Assembly: GCF_002813455.1 (NCBI RefSeq)
Contig: NZ_PHHE01000001.1
Location: 558,001-622,000, forward strand
Direction of reading: 5' to 3'
DNA: 64,000 nt
Source: Pseudomonas baetica
Lineage (GTDB): Bacteria; Pseudomonadota; Gammaproteobacteria; Pseudomonadales; Pseudomonadaceae
Positions 47,241 to 56,996 of the stretch are shown piece after piece. The notes under the pieces are model-generated. The model saw only the letters and a list, made by a program, of their open reading frames with translations, had not been told where the DNA came from and made no database searches. Position 1 is the first letter of the stretch. Each line of letters opens with the position of its first letter. The position numbers were made by a program, and so were the translations under genes.

Positions 47241-48656
47241 TTAGATCAATGTTTCGATACGCAGCGAGTTGGTCGACCCCAGCTGCCCGAACGGCACACC
47301 GGCGGTGATCAACAGCGTGTCACCGCGCTCGGCCATACCTTGTGCCTGGGCAATTTCCAGTGCGGTCGAACACACCTCGTCGACCTGCCGCAAACGATCG
47401 TTGACCACCGAATGAATCCCCCAGGCCACGCTCAAACGGCGCGCGGTCTGCAGGTTCGGCGTCAGGTTGAGGATCGGTGCTTTCGGCCGTTCCCGCGCCG
47501 CACGCAAACTCGAGGTGCCCGACTCGCTGTAGTTGACCAGCACCGCCACCGGCAGCACGTTGCTGATGCGACGGATCGCGCAACTGATCGCATCGGAAAC
47601 CGTCGCTTCGGCTTTTGGTCGGCTGACGTCGAGTTGCGTCTGGTAGTCCGGGCCGTTTTCCACCTGGAGGATGATCTTGCTCATCATCTGCACGGCTTCC
47701 AGCGGGTATTCGCCCGACGCGGTTTCTGCCGAGAGCATGACCGCATCGGCGCCTTCGGCCACAGCGTTGGCAACGTCGGTCACCTCAGCGCGGGTCGGGG
47801 CAGGGGAGAAGCGCATCGATTCCAGCATCTGCGTTGCCACCACCACCGGTTTACCGAGTTCGCGGCATGTGGTGATGATGTTTTTCTGAATCTGCGGCAC
47901 GCTCTCGGCGGGCACTTCGACGCCCAGATCACCGCGGGCCACCATGATCGCGTCGCTCAGTTCGGCGATTTCGCGCAGTTGCTCGACTGCCGACGGCTTC
48001 TCGATTTTCGCCATCAGAAAGGCTTTGTCGCCGATCAGTTCGCGCGCTTCGAGAATGTCTTGCGGACGCTGCACAAACGACAGCGCCACCCAATCCACGC
48101 CCAGCTCCAGACCGAAGCTCAGGTCGCGACGATCCTTGGCGGTCAGTGGGCTCAGGTCGAGCACTGCTTGCGGCACGTTCACACCTTTACGGTCGGACAG
48201 TTCGCCGCCGTTGAGCACGGTGGTGTCGATCGCGTCGGAGTACTTGGTCACTACGCGCAGACGCAGTTTGCCGTCGTCGAGCAGCAGATCCATGCCGGCT
48301 TCCAGCGCCGCGATGATCTCCGGATGCGGCAGGTTCACCCGGCGTTCATCGCCCGGTGTGACGTCCAGATCAAGCCGGAATGCCTGACCGCGATGCAATT
48401 GCACCTTGCCGTCGGCGAACTTGCCGACGCGCAGTTTCGGCCCTTGCAGGTCCATCAGAATGCCCAGCGGATAGTTGAGCTGGCGCTCGACCTCGCGGAT
48501 CCACTGATAGCGCTTGGCGTGGTCGGCGTGATCGCCGTGGCTGAAGTTGAGGCGGAAGATATTCACCCCGGCCTCGACCAGTTCACGGATGTCGTCGATG
48601 CCATCGACCGCAGGCCCGAGGGTGGCGAGGATTTTGACCTTTTTATCAGGCGTCAT
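47241..48656 (-). CDS. pyk: pyruvate kinase
   Basis: 471 residues. Barrel domain with KILATLGPAVDGI, NFSHGDHADH, MDLQGPKLRVG and MVARGDLGVE (catalytic and metal residues). The MLSAETASGEYPLEAVQMM signature and a C-terminal allosteric domain follow. It converts PEP and ADP to pyruvate and ATP. As last gene of the gcl operon it completes glycerate-to-pyruvate flux. It overlaps the glycerate kinase gene by four bases. Confidence 0.96.
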   Translation of the reverse strand: MTPDKKVKILATLGPAVDGIDDIRELVEAGVNIFRLNFSHGDHADHAKRYQWIREVERQLNYPLGILMDLQGPKLRVGKFADGKVQLHRGQAFRLDLDVTPGDERRVNLPHPEIIAALEAGMDLLLDDGKLRLRVVTKYSDAIDTTVLNGGELSDRKGVNVPQAVLDLSPLTAKDRRDLSFGLELGVDWVALSFVQRPQDILEARELIGDKAFLMAKIEKPSAVEQLREIAELSDAIMVARGDLGVEVPAESVPQIQKNIITTCRELGKPVVVATQMLESMRFSPAPTRAEVTDVANAVAEGADAVMLSAETASGEYPLEAVQMMSKIILQVENGPDYQTQLDVSRPKAEATVSDAISCAIRRISNVLPVAVLVNYSESGTSSLRAARERPKAPILNLTPNLQTARRLSVAWGIHSVVNDRLRQVDEVCSTALEIAQAQGMAERGDTLLITAGVPFGQLGSTNSLRIETLI

Positions 48657-49927
48657 GATTTGCAGTTCTCAAGGATCAGGATGGCGCGGAAGTCGTTGAC
48701 GTTGGTGCGGGTCGGCTCGGTGACGATCAGCGCATCGAGCGCCGCGAAATAGCCGTAGCCGTTGTTGTTATCCAGTTCGTCGCTGGCGCTTAAGCCCAGA
48801 GCGGCGGCGCGGGCGTAGCTGTCCGGGGTCATGATCGCGCCGGCGTTGTCTTCCGAGCCGTCGATGCCGTCGGTGTCACCGGCCAGGGCGTAGACGCCGG
48901 GCTGGCCCTTGAGGCTGTCGGTCAGGCTGAGGAGGAATTCGGCGTTGCGTCCGCCACGGCCATTGCCGCGCACGGTCACCGTGGTTTCGCCGCCGGAGAG
49001 GATCACGCACGGCGCAGCCAGTGGCTGGCCATGGTTGATGATCTGCCGGGCGATACCGGCGTGGACTTTTGCCACCTCGCGGGATTCACCTTCCAGGTCG
49101 CCGAGGATCAGCGTGCTGAAACCGGCCTGACGGCATTTCACCGCAGCGGCGTCCAGCGATTGCTGCGGACGGGCGATCAACTGGAAGTGACTGCGGGCCA
49201 GGCTCGGATCACCGGGTTTGACGGTTTCCGACTCGGGGCTTTGTAGCCAGTTGCGTACCGAGGCCGGGATCTCGATGCCGTAGCGCTTGATGATCGCCAG
49301 CGCTTCGGTGGAGGTGCTTGGGTCGGCCACGGTCGGGCCGGAAGCGATGACCGTAGCGAGGTCGCCCGGTACATCGGAAATCGCATAGGTATAAACAGTC
49401 GCCGGCCAGCAGGCCTTGCCGAGACGGCCGCCCTTGATCGCCGAGAGGTGCTTGCGCACACAGTTCATCTCACCGATGGTCGCGCCGGATTTGAGCAGGG
49501 CTTTGTTGATCGACTGTTTGTCGGCGAGGGTGATGCCGTCGGCCGGCAGCGCCAACAGGGCAGAGCCGCCACCGGAGAGCAGGAAGATCACGCGGTCGTC
49601 TTCAGTCAGGTTGCTGACCAGCTCCAGCACGCGTTTGGCCACGGCCAGACCGGCAGCGTCCGGGACTGGATGCGCGGCTTCGACCACTTCGATTTTTTCG
49701 CACGGGGCGCCGTGACCGTAACGGGTCACGACCAGGCCTGTGACTTCACCTTCCCAGCAGCGCTCGACCACTTGCGCCATGGCGGCGGCGGCTTTGCCGG
49801 CGCCGATGACGATCACGCGGCCGGTGCGGTCGGCGGGCAGATGAGCTTCGAGGACTTGGTTCGGATGGGCCGCGTCGATGGCTGTGGCAAACAGCTCGCG
49901 CAGCAGTTGTTGCGGATCGACCGACAT
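48653..49927 (-). CDS. ttuD: glycerate 2-kinase (GckA/TtuD, MOFRL family)
   Basis: 424 residues. The N-terminal DUF4147 domain (VIGAGKAAAAMAQVVE, LLSGGGSALLALP) and the C-terminal MOFRL domain (GRGGRNAEFLLSL, AGDTDGIDGSEDNAGA) are complete. It phosphorylates D-glycerate made by the tartronate semialdehyde reductase to 2-phosphoglycerate. A REPIN separates it from glxR; it overlaps pyk, so the two are translationally coupled. Confidence 0.94.
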   Translation of the reverse strand: MSVDPQQLLRELFATAIDAAHPNQVLEAHLPADRTGRVIVIGAGKAAAAMAQVVERCWEGEVTGLVVTRYGHGAPCEKIEVVEAAHPVPDAAGLAVAKRVLELVSNLTEDDRVIFLLSGGGSALLALPADGITLADKQSINKALLKSGATIGEMNCVRKHLSAIKGGRLGKACWPATVYTYAISDVPGDLATVIASGPTVADPSTSTEALAIIKRYGIEIPASVRNWLQSPESETVKPGDPSLARSHFQLIARPQQSLDAAAVKCRQAGFSTLILGDLEGESREVAKVHAGIARQIINHGQPLAAPCVILSGGETTVTVRGNGRGGRNAEFLLSLTDSLKGQPGVYALAGDTDGIDGSEDNAGAIMTPDSYARAAALGLSASDELDNNNGYGYFAALDALIVTEPTRTNVNDFRAILILENCKS

Positions 49928-49975
49928 GGCGGGCTCCCGGAATTCTTGTTATTCGAAAGGGCAACTCAGATCCCT

Positions 49976-50066
49976 TGTGGGAGCGAGCCTGCTCGCGAAG
50001 GCGGTGTGTCAGCCAACATGGATGTTGAATGTGCAACCGCTTTCGCGAGCAGGCTCGCTCCCACAG
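49976..50066. repeat. REPIN (type A REP pair) between ttuD and glxR
   Basis: Inverted TGTGGGAGCGAGCCTGCTCG arms, about 50 bases of spacer. Confidence 0.9.
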
Positions 50067-50081
50067 GGTTTTGTGCAGGGC

Positions 50082-50975
50082 TTATTTTTTGTCGCGAATC
50101 GAGAAGTTGGCCATGTGTTCCAGACCCTTGATCAGCGCCGAGTGGTCCCAGTTGCTGCCACCGATGGCCGCGCAGGTGCTGAACACTTGCTGGGCGTTGG
50201 CGGTGTTTGGCAGGTTGATGTTCAGCTCCTTGGCGCCTTGCAGGGCCAGGTTCAGGTCCTTCTGGTGCAGGCTGATACGGAAGCCCGGATCGAAGGTGCC
50301 TTTGATCATGCGCTCGCCGTGTACTTCGAGGATCTTCGAGGAGGCGAAACCACCCATCAGCGCTTCACGCACCTTGGCTGGATCCGCACCGTTTTTCGAA
50401 GCGAACAGCAAAGCTTCAGCGACGGCCTGAATGTTCAGGGCAACGATGATCTGGTTTGCCACTTTCGCGGTCTGACCGTCGCCATTGCCGCCGACCAGCG
50501 TGATGTTCTTGCCCATGGCCTGGAACAGCGGCAGCGCGCGTTCGAAGGCATCGGCGTCGCCACCGACCATGATGCTCAGCGTTGCGGCTTTGGCGCCGAC
50601 TTCACCGCCGGATACCGGTGCGTCGAGGTACTGCGCGCCTTTTTCGTTGATCTTGGCGGCGAACGCCTTGGTGGCGGTCGGCGAGATCGAGCTCATGTCG
50701 ATGACGACTTTGCCTTTGCCGATACCGGCAGCCACGCCGTCGGCGCGGAACAGCACGTCATCGACCTGCGGGGTATCCGGGACCATGACGATGATGAACT
50801 CGGCTTCCTGCGCCACTTCGCGCGGGTTCGCCAACGCGACGGCGCCAGCGGCCACCAGGTCGGCAGGCGCGGCGTCGTGGTGCGCCGACAGGAACAGGCT
50901 GTGACCGGCTTTCTGCAGGTTCGCCGCCATTGGGTGGCCCATGATGCCGGTGCCGATAAATCCGATTTTAGCCAT
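50082..50975 (-). CDS. glxR: tartronate semialdehyde reductase
   Basis: 297 residues. Rossmann motif GFIGTGIMGHPMA at the N-terminus, substrate-binding DAPVSGGEVGAKAATLSIMVGG and catalytic Lys region GQTAKVANQIIV of the beta-hydroxyacid dehydrogenase family. It reduces tartronate semialdehyde to D-glycerate with NAD(P)H. ATG has AGAGGA upstream. Context (gcl, hyi) fixes the substrate. Confidence 0.95.
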   Translation of the reverse strand: MAKIGFIGTGIMGHPMAANLQKAGHSLFLSAHHDAAPADLVAAGAVALANPREVAQEAEFIIVMVPDTPQVDDVLFRADGVAAGIGKGKVVIDMSSISPTATKAFAAKINEKGAQYLDAPVSGGEVGAKAATLSIMVGGDADAFERALPLFQAMGKNITLVGGNGDGQTAKVANQIIVALNIQAVAEALLFASKNGADPAKVREALMGGFASSKILEVHGERMIKGTFDPGFRISLHQKDLNLALQGAKELNINLPNTANAQQVFSTCAAIGGSNWDHSALIKGLEHMANFSIRDKK

Positions 50976-51028
50976 GAGAAAATCCTCTTGTTTTTGTCTT
51001 GCTCAAGCAAATAGGAGAGCTGCTTTTA

Positions 51029-51120
51029 TGTGGGAGCGAGCCTGCTCGCGCATGCGGTATGCCAGGCGCCACTGATGGTGAATGTGCCGGCCTCTTCGCG
51101 AGCAAGCCCGCTCCCACAGG
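51029..51120. repeat. REPIN (type A REP pair) between glxR and hyi
   Basis: Left arm TGTGGGAGCGAGCCTGCTCG, right arm of the CGAGCAAGCCCGCTCCCACA subtype: a mixed pair. Confidence 0.88.
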
Positions 51121-51133
51121 TTTTGCGTTGTTC

Positions 51134-51916
51134 TTAAATTGCGTTATGGGTTTTCAGCCAGCCCAGACCTGCTTCGGTGGTGGTCAGCGGCTTGTATTCA
51201 CAGCCGACCCAACCCTGATAACCAATGCGGTCGAGGTGTTCGAACAGGAAGCGGTAGTTGATTTCACCGGTGCCTGGTTCGTTGCGCCCCGGGTTGTCCG
51301 CGAGCTGCACATGGTTGATCTCGCCCAGGTGCGATTGCAGGGTACGGGCCAGATCGCCTTCCATGATTTGCATGTGATAGATGTCGTATTGCAGGAACAG
51401 ATTGGCGCTGCCGACCTGCTCGCGAATCGACAGGGCTTGCGCCGTGTTATTCAGGTAGAAGCCCGGAATGTCGCGGGTGTTGATCGCTTCCATCACCAGT
51501 TTGATGCCGACGGCTTGCAGCTTGTCGGCGGCGTACTTGAGGTTGGCGACGAAGGTTTTTTCCACGGTGGCATCGTCCACGCCTTGCGGACGGATACCGG
51601 CCAGGCAGTTGATCTGGGTGTTGCCCAGCACTTGTGCGTAGGCAATGGCCAGATCGACCCCGGCGCGGAACTCTTCAACCCGATCCGGCAGGCAGGCGAT
51701 ACCGCGCTCGCCCTTGGCCCAGTCACCGGCCGGCAGGTTGAACAGCACTTGGGTCAGACCGTTGGCGTCGAGCCTGGCCTTGATTTCGGCAGAGTTGAAG
51801 TCGTACGGGAACAGGTATTCCACACCACTGAAACCGGCCTTGGCGGCGGCGTCGAAACGGGCAAGGAAATCCTGTTCGGTGAACAGCATGGACAGGTTGG
51901 CTGCGAAACGCGGCAT
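51134..51916 (-). CDS. hyi: hydroxypyruvate isomerase
   Basis: 260 residues, TIM-barrel of the xylose isomerase-like family. Starts MPRFAANLSMLFTEQDFLARF, with metal-binding residues in VMEAINTRDIPGF, QYDIYHMQIMEGD and WVGCEYKP. It interconverts hydroxypyruvate and tartronate semialdehyde. Located between gcl and glxR, as in other pseudomonads. Confidence 0.94.
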   Translation of the reverse strand: MPRFAANLSMLFTEQDFLARFDAAAKAGFSGVEYLFPYDFNSAEIKARLDANGLTQVLFNLPAGDWAKGERGIACLPDRVEEFRAGVDLAIAYAQVLGNTQINCLAGIRPQGVDDATVEKTFVANLKYAADKLQAVGIKLVMEAINTRDIPGFYLNNTAQALSIREQVGSANLFLQYDIYHMQIMEGDLARTLQSHLGEINHVQLADNPGRNEPGTGEINYRFLFEHLDRIGYQGWVGCEYKPLTTTEAGLGWLKTHNAI

Positions 51917-51949
51917 GGTGGTCTCCCGTAAATCTTGTGAGGTTCCCCT

Positions 51950-52040
51950 TGTGGGAGCGAGCCTGCTCGCGAAAGCGGTCTGTCAGCCAACATCGGTGTT
52001 GGATATGAAGCCGTCTTCGCGAGCAGGCTCGCTCCCACAA
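51950..52040. repeat. REPIN (type A REP pair) between hyi and gcl
   Basis: Inverted TGTGGGAGCGAGCCTGCTCG arms ending 16 bases after the gcl stop. Confidence 0.9.
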
Positions 52041-52056
52041 GGAGAGCGGTCAGCAG

Positions 52057-53832
52057 TTAATCAAGCAGCGAAATCGCCGTTGGCGCATCGTTGCCGACCA
52101 GCGCCAGGTCTTCGAACTCGTTGACGGCGTTGATCTCGGTACCCATGGAGATGTTGGTCACACGCTCCAGAATGATCTCGACGATCACCGGCACCTTGAA
52201 CTCTTCGATCATCTGTTCGGCCTTGCGCAGGGCAGGGGCGATTTCCGATGGTTCGAACACACGCAGCGCCTTGCAACCGAGGCCTTCGGCGACTGCGACG
52301 TGGTCAACACCGTAACCATTGAGTTCCGGCGCGTTCAGGTTATCGAAGGACAGCTGCACGCAGTAGTCCATTTCGAACCCGCGCTGTGCCTGACGGATCA
52401 GGCCCAGGTACGAGTTGTTCACCACGACGTGGATGTAAGGCAGTTTGAACTGAGCGCCGACCGCCAGTTCTTCGATCATGAACTGGAAATCATAATCCCC
52501 CGACAGGGCCACGACTTTACGGTTCGGATCGGCCTTGACCACGCCCAGCGCTGCCGGAATGGTCCAGCCCAACGGGCCTGCCTGGCCGCAGTTGATCCAG
52601 TGACGCGGCTTGTAGACGTGCAGGAACTGCGCGCCGGCAATCTGCGACAGACCAATGGTGCTGACGTAGCAGGTGTCCTTGCCGAACACCTGATTCATTT
52701 CTTCGTAAACGCGCTGTGGTTTCACCGGCACGTTGTCGAAGTGGGTTTTGCGATGCAGGCTGGCTTTGCGCTGCTGGCAATCCTGCAGCCAGGCACTGCG
52801 GTTTTTCAGCTTGCCGGCGGCTTGCCACTCACGGGCGACTTCGATGAACACGGTCAGCGCGGCAGCCGCGTCAGACACGATGCCCAGATCCGGCGTGAAC
52901 ACACGACCGATCTGCGTGCCTTCGATGTCGACGTGAATGAACTTGCGGCCTTCGGTGTACACGTCAACCGAACCGGTGTGACGGTTGGCCCAACGGTTAC
53001 CGATGCCCAGCACCACGTCGGATTTGAGCATGGTGGCGTTGCCGTAGCGGTGCGAAGTCTGCAGACCGACCATGCCGACCATCAGCGGGTGATCGTCCGG
53101 GATGGTGCCCCAGCCCATCAGGGTCGGGATGACCGGGATGCCGGTCAATTCGGCGAACTCGACCAGCAAGTCGCTGGCGTCGGCGTTGATGATGCCACCA
53201 CCGGCTACCAGCAATGGACGCTCGGCCTGATCGAGCAGGGCCAAAGCCTTCTCGACCTGAACGCGGGTGGCGGTCGGCTTGGCCAGCGGCAGAGGCTGGT
53301 AAGCGTCGATGTCGAATTCGATTTCGGCCATCTGCACGTCGAACGGCAGATCGATCAGCACAGGGCCTGGACGGCCGGAGCGCATTTCAAAGAACGCTTT
53401 CTGGAACGCGTACGGCACTTGGCCCGGCTCCAGAACAGTGGTCGCCCACTTGGTGACTGGCTTGACGATGCTGGTGATGTCGACCGCCTGGAAGTCTTCC
53501 TTGTGCATACGGGCGCGGGGTGCCTGGCCGGTAATGCAGAGGATGGGAATCGAGTCGGCCGAGGCGCTGTAGAGCCCGGTGACCATATCGGTACCGGCAG
53601 GGCCGGAAGTCCCGATGCACACGCCGATGTTGCCGGCCTTGGTGCGGGTGTAGCCCTCGGCCATGTGCGAGGCGCCTTCAACGTGGCGAGCGAGGACGTG
53701 ATCGATGCCACCGACTTTCTGCAAGGCGGAGTACAGCGGGTTGATGGCAGCGCCTGGAATGCCAAAAGCGGTATCAACCCCTTCACGGCGCATCACCAGA
53801 ACGGCGGCTTCGATTGCTCTCATTTTGCTCAT
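52057..53832 (-). CDS. gcl: glyoxylate carboligase
   Basis: 591 residues from the ATG at 53832 ([18 protein letters not shown]). A ThDP/FAD enzyme of the acetolactate synthase family; the ThDP motif [20 protein letters not shown] and the N-terminal [12 protein letters not shown] are visible. It condenses two glyoxylate to tartronate semialdehyde and CO2. First gene of the operon used to assimilate glyoxylate from purines or glycolate. An upstream in-frame GTG/ATG at 53913 lies in the promoter and was not chosen. Confidence 0.96.
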   Translation of the reverse strand: MSKMRAIEAAVLVMRREGVDTAFGIPGAAINPLYSALQKVGGIDHVLARHVEGASHMAEGYTRTKAGNIGVCIGTSGPAGTDMVTGLYSASADSIPILCITGQAPRARMHKEDFQAVDITSIVKPVTKWATTVLEPGQVPYAFQKAFFEMRSGRPGPVLIDLPFDVQMAEIEFDIDAYQPLPLAKPTATRVQVEKALALLDQAERPLLVAGGGIINADASDLLVEFAELTGIPVIPTLMGWGTIPDDHPLMVGMVGLQTSHRYGNATMLKSDVVLGIGNRWANRHTGSVDVYTEGRKFIHVDIEGTQIGRVFTPDLGIVSDAAAALTVFIEVAREWQAAGKLKNRSAWLQDCQQRKASLHRKTHFDNVPVKPQRVYEEMNQVFGKDTCYVSTIGLSQIAGAQFLHVYKPRHWINCGQAGPLGWTIPAALGVVKADPNRKVVALSGDYDFQFMIEELAVGAQFKLPYIHVVVNNSYLGLIRQAQRGFEMDYCVQLSFDNLNAPELNGYGVDHVAVAEGLGCKALRVFEPSEIAPALRKAEQMIEEFKVPVIVEIILERVTNISMGTEINAVNEFEDLALVGNDAPTAISLLD

Positions 53833-53859
53833 GGTTTTGTGCCTCTTTACGTTTTGTAA

Positions 53860-53869
53860 TTGTATACAA
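53860..53869. promoter_or_regulatory. TTGTATACAA operator near gcl
   Basis: A perfect ten-base palindrome 28 bases upstream of the gcl start, identical to one at 53998-54007. The form resembles GntR-family (FCD) operators that control purine/glyoxylate genes. Confidence 0.6.
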
Positions 53870-53997
53870 GTGGCTTTGCGCAGAGTGTATTCACGGCGGA
53901 CGGCGCAGGTCAATCCATTTTCTCAAGCGGCTGTTTCATTTGTCGGAAGCCGTTTCTACTGTGGCTTTTCGTCGCATGTGGCGCTTTTCGAGAATTA

Positions 53998-54007
53998 TTG
54001 TATACAA
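53998..54007. promoter_or_regulatory. TTGTATACAA operator near the GlcG-like gene
   Basis: Second identical palindrome, 138 bases from the first and 94 bases before the divergent GlcG-like gene. The pair suggests one regulator controls both directions, perhaps with looping. Confidence 0.6.
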
Positions 54008-54100
54008 AAAAATAACTCATTGTGTTCTATTTGTTGCATCGGACTGCGGCACAAACGCGCAGTCCCACGACGTTCCCTATAACAAAATGAGGACGGCACC

Positions 54101-54541
54101 ATGAGCGCTTTAACCTTGAAAGTCGCAGTCAACCTGGTCAATGAAGCCATCAGCGCAGGGCGGGCCATCTCCGCCGCGCCGCTGACCATCGCGGTACTCG
54201 ATACCGGCGGCCACCTGATCACCCTGCAACGCGAAGACGGCGCCAGCCTGCTGCGCCCGCAAATCGCCATCGGCAAAGCCTGGGGCGCCATCGCCCTGGG
54301 CAAAGGCTCGCGTCTGCTGGCCCTGGACGCCCAACAACGCCCGGCCTTCATCGCCGCGCTCAACAGCATGGGGCAGGGCAGCGTCGTGCCGGCACCGGGC
54401 GGTGTGTTGATCCGTGATCAGGCGGGGGAGGTGTTGGGGGCGATCGGGATCAGTGGCGATCTGTCGGATGTTGATGAGCAGGTGGCGATCAAAGCGGTGC
54501 AGGCGCTGGATTTGAAGGCGGATGCGGGGGTGGCGGCTTGA
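54101..54541 (+). CDS. GlcG/HbpS-like heme-binding family protein (DUF336)
   Basis: 146 residues. The sequence SAGRAISAAPLTIAVLDTGGHLITLQREDGASLLRPQIAIGKAWGAIAL is the Haem_degrading (DUF336) fold. Such proteins accompany glycolate/glyoxylate and propanediol loci; the biochemical role is unclear. It is divergent from gcl and shares a regulatory region with twin operators. Could assist glyoxylate metabolism. ATG follows AATGAGGAC. Confidence 0.88.
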   Translation: MSALTLKVAVNLVNEAISAGRAISAAPLTIAVLDTGGHLITLQREDGASLLRPQIAIGKAWGAIALGKGSRLLALDAQQRPAFIAALNSMGQGSVVPAPGGVLIRDQAGEVLGAIGISGDLSDVDEQVAIKAVQALDLKADAGVAA

Positions 54542-54560
54542 TCTTTAGCGCCTGATTAAC

Positions 54561-54660
54561 CGCTATCGCGAGCAGGCTTACTCCTACAGGATCGTAGTCA
54601 GACACAAAATGTCTGAATGCCTTCGAGCCCCCTGTGGGAGCGAGCCTGCTCGCGAAGGCG
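54561..54660. repeat. REPIN (type A) left of the RAYT gene
   Basis: Left arm CGCGAGCAGGCTTACTCCTA and right arm TGTGGGAGCGAGCCTGCTCG form a mixed pair 93 bases upstream of the RAYT start. Confidence 0.85.
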
Positions 54661-54753
54661 ATCTTGAATACATATCTGCTAAAAACCTTGCCACACCTTC
54701 CACCATTCCCAGAACTAGCCTCTTCATGAACTCAGCATGAGGAAGGCAAAGGA

Positions 54754-55212
54754 ATGCCGGATTTATCAGCTTCACATCGCTTGCGCATTGGCCGCTACTC
54801 CGAACACAACCGCATCTACCTACTGACTACCAATACTGCAGGAAGGCTGCCTGTTTTCGGTGACTTTAAACTGGGTCGATTGGTCGTCAGCCAGTTTCGC
54901 GTCGCAGAAGAAAGGGGACTTGCCAACTCGTTGGCCTGGGTTGTCATGCCAGATCATTTTCACTGGCTGATTGAATTGAAGCGCGGTTCGCTAGGTGAGT
55001 TGATGCAACGAACCAAATCCCTCAGCACCAAAGCCGTGAATCTCTCGACCGGTCGAAATACCAGTCTTTGGCAATCAGGCTTTCATGATCGTGCGCTGCG
55101 CAAAGAAGAAGATCTGGTGAAGCTGGCTCGGTATATCGTGGCCAACCCGTTGCGGGCTGGTCTGGTTGAGACGCTTGGGGATTATCCGCTGTGGGATGCT
55201 ATTTGGATCTGA
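54754..55212 (+). CDS. REP-associated tyrosine transposase (RAYT, IS200-like)
   Basis: 152 residues. The HUH motif is H-F-H at residues 68-70 in MPDHFHWLIEL. The catalytic Tyr is probably Tyr127 in ARYIVANPLRAGLV. WQSGFHDRALR is the conserved RAYT segment. RAYTs are single-copy, domesticated IS200-type enzymes thought to cut and move REP hairpins. REP sequences flank it on both sides, matching the type A family across the window. No terminal repeats of its own were seen. Confidence 0.92.
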   Translation: MPDLSASHRLRIGRYSEHNRIYLLTTNTAGRLPVFGDFKLGRLVVSQFRVAEERGLANSLAWVVMPDHFHWLIELKRGSLGELMQRTKSLSTKAVNLSTGRNTSLWQSGFHDRALRKEEDLVKLARYIVANPLRAGLVETLGDYPLWDAIWI

Positions 55213-55232
55213 ACATAATTCTGTGTTGCTGC

Positions 55233-55311
55233 CATTCGCGAGCAGGCTCGCTCCCACAGGGAATTTGTGAACACCAAAGACCCAATGTGGGAGCGAGCCG
55301 CTCGCGAGGCA
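55233..55311. repeat. REPIN (type A) right of the RAYT gene, right arm shortened
   Basis: Left arm TTCGCGAGCAGGCTCGCTCC intact; the right arm lacks two bases (GAGCGAGC-CGCTCGCGAG). Confidence 0.85.
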
Positions 55312-55325
55312 GTTGCCGCAGTGTC

Positions 55326-55931
55326 TCAGTCCGGCTCACACCCCTTCAGCACCAACCGGATAATCGTCTGCGCCGCCGCTTCATAGTCCGCCTCGTCCAG
55401 CTTGTCCTTACCGGTGACCGCAGAAATCTGCCAGTCGAAGTCGGCGTAGGTCTGGGTCGCGGCCCAGATGCTGAACATCAGATGGTTGGGGTCGATCGGG
55501 GCGATCTGGCCGCGGTCGATCCAGGTCTGGATGCAGTCGATGTTGTGTTTGGCCTGGCCGTTGAGCTGTTCGACCAGGTCGGCGCTCAGGTGTGGGGCGC
55601 CGTGCATGATTTCGCTGGCGAACACTTTGGAGGCGAAGGGCAGGTCGCGGGAGATGCGGATTTTCGAGCGGATGTAGCCGCTGAGGACTTCGCTCGGCAC
55701 GCCGTCCGGATTGAACGGGGTCGACGCCTGCAGAATCGGCACGATGATACTTTCCAGCACCTCGCGGTAGAGGTTTTCCTTGGACTTGAAGTAGTAGTAG
55801 ACGTTGGGCTTGGGCAATCCTGCCTTGGCGGCGATGTCGCTGGTTTTGGTCGCAGCGAAGCCCTTGTCGGCAAACTCCTCACTGGCGGCACGCAGGATCA
55901 GTTCTTTGTTGCGCTCGCGGATTGTGCTCAT
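55326..55931 (-). CDS. TetR-family regulator (RutR-like C-terminal domain)
   Basis: 201 residues from the ATG at 55931 (MSTIRERNKELILRAASEEF). The N-terminal helix-turn-helix contains FAATKTSDIAAKAGLPKPNVYYYFKSKENLY. The C-terminal part (FASEIMHGAPHLSADLVEQ, WAATQTYADFDWQI) matches the RutR-type TetR_C domain found on pyrimidine/purine regulators. The same type of gene accompanies gcl in P. aeruginosa. Ligand unknown. Confidence 0.9.
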   Translation of the reverse strand: MSTIRERNKELILRAASEEFADKGFAATKTSDIAAKAGLPKPNVYYYFKSKENLYREVLESIIVPILQASTPFNPDGVPSEVLSGYIRSKIRISRDLPFASKVFASEIMHGAPHLSADLVEQLNGQAKHNIDCIQTWIDRGQIAPIDPNHLMFSIWAATQTYADFDWQISAVTGKDKLDEADYEAAAQTIIRLVLKGCEPD

Positions 55932-56066
55932 AAACCCGGTGGTTCCTTGCCTGTTCTGGCGGTTGCGCATGGTAGCACCGGCCTCGCGCGGCGCTCAAGA
56001 ATGCCCCGTGTGGTCAGTGGTCGCGTTATGCTTCGCACCATTCATACATAAAAGGAAACAGGATTC

Positions 56067-56981
56067 ATGGCAGGAAGCAGTTTGCTGGTGCTGATCGACG
56101 ACATCGCCACCGTTCTGGATGACGTTGCGTTGATGACCAAAATGGCCGCCAAGAAGACCGCAGGCGTGCTCGGTGACGACTTGGCGCTGAATGCCCAGCA
56201 AGTCTCCGGCGTACGCGCCGAACGAGAAATCCCGGTTGTCTGGGCAGTGGCCAAAGGTTCGTTCGTCAACAAACTGATCCTGGTGCCATCGGCACTGGCG
56301 ATCAGTGCGTTCGCGCCGTGGCTGGTAACGCCGCTGTTGATGGTCGGTGGCGCGTATCTGTGTTTCGAGGGTTTCGAGAAGCTGGCGCACAAGTTTCTCC
56401 ACAGCAAGGCGGAAGATGACGCCGAGCATGCGCAACTGACCGAAGCGGTGGCCGATCCGGCAACCGATCTGGTGGCGTACGAGAAGGACAAGATCAAAGG
56501 TGCGATCCGCACTGACTTCATTCTCTCGGCAGAAATCATCGCGATCACCCTCGGCACCGTGGCTACTGCTTCGCTGTCCCAGCAAGTGATCGTGATGTCA
56601 GGCATCGCCATCGTCATGACCGTGGGCGTTTACGGTCTGGTGGCCGGTATCGTCAAGCTCGACGATCTCGGTCTCTGGCTGACGCAGAAGCCTGGGCAGA
56701 TCGCCAAAAAAATCGGTAACGGCATCCTGGTCGCGGCACCGTACATGATGAAAACCCTGTCGGTGGTGGGCACCGCAGCGATGTTCCTGGTCGGCGGCGG
56801 CATCCTGACCCATGGCGTACCGGTGGTGGGGCACTGGATTGAGGGTGTTGGCGCGGCGGCGGGCGCTGCCGGGTTTGCAGTGCCGATGTTGCTCAACGGG
56901 GTGGTGGGGATTATTGCCGGTGGCGTGGTGTTAATTGCTGTGAGCCTGGTTGGCAAACTGTGGAAGGCTGCGCGGGCATAA
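56067..56981 (+). CDS. DUF808 (YedI) family inner-membrane protein
   Basis: 304 residues. Starts [42 protein letters not shown], the DUF808 signature, then several helices. An E. coli homologue is YedI; no function is established. ATG follows AAAAGGAAACAGG. It is convergent with the minus-strand biosynthetic operon, with only 15 bases between the stops. Confidence 0.93.
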   Translation: MAGSSLLVLIDDIATVLDDVALMTKMAAKKTAGVLGDDLALNAQQVSGVRAEREIPVVWAVAKGSFVNKLILVPSALAISAFAPWLVTPLLMVGGAYLCFEGFEKLAHKFLHSKAEDDAEHAQLTEAVADPATDLVAYEKDKIKGAIRTDFILSAEIIAITLGTVATASLSQQVIVMSGIAIVMTVGVYGLVAGIVKLDDLGLWLTQKPGQIAKKIGNGILVAAPYMMKTLSVVGTAAMFLVGGGILTHGVPVVGHWIEGVGAAAGAAGFAVPMLLNGVVGIIAGGVVLIAVSLVGKLWKAARA

Positions 56982-56996
56982 AACGCCCGCGCTTGA

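Noticed and set aside
47340..48752. 470-codon frame antisense to pyk
   Set aside because: Shadow of pyruvate kinase; the sense protein carries all family motifs.
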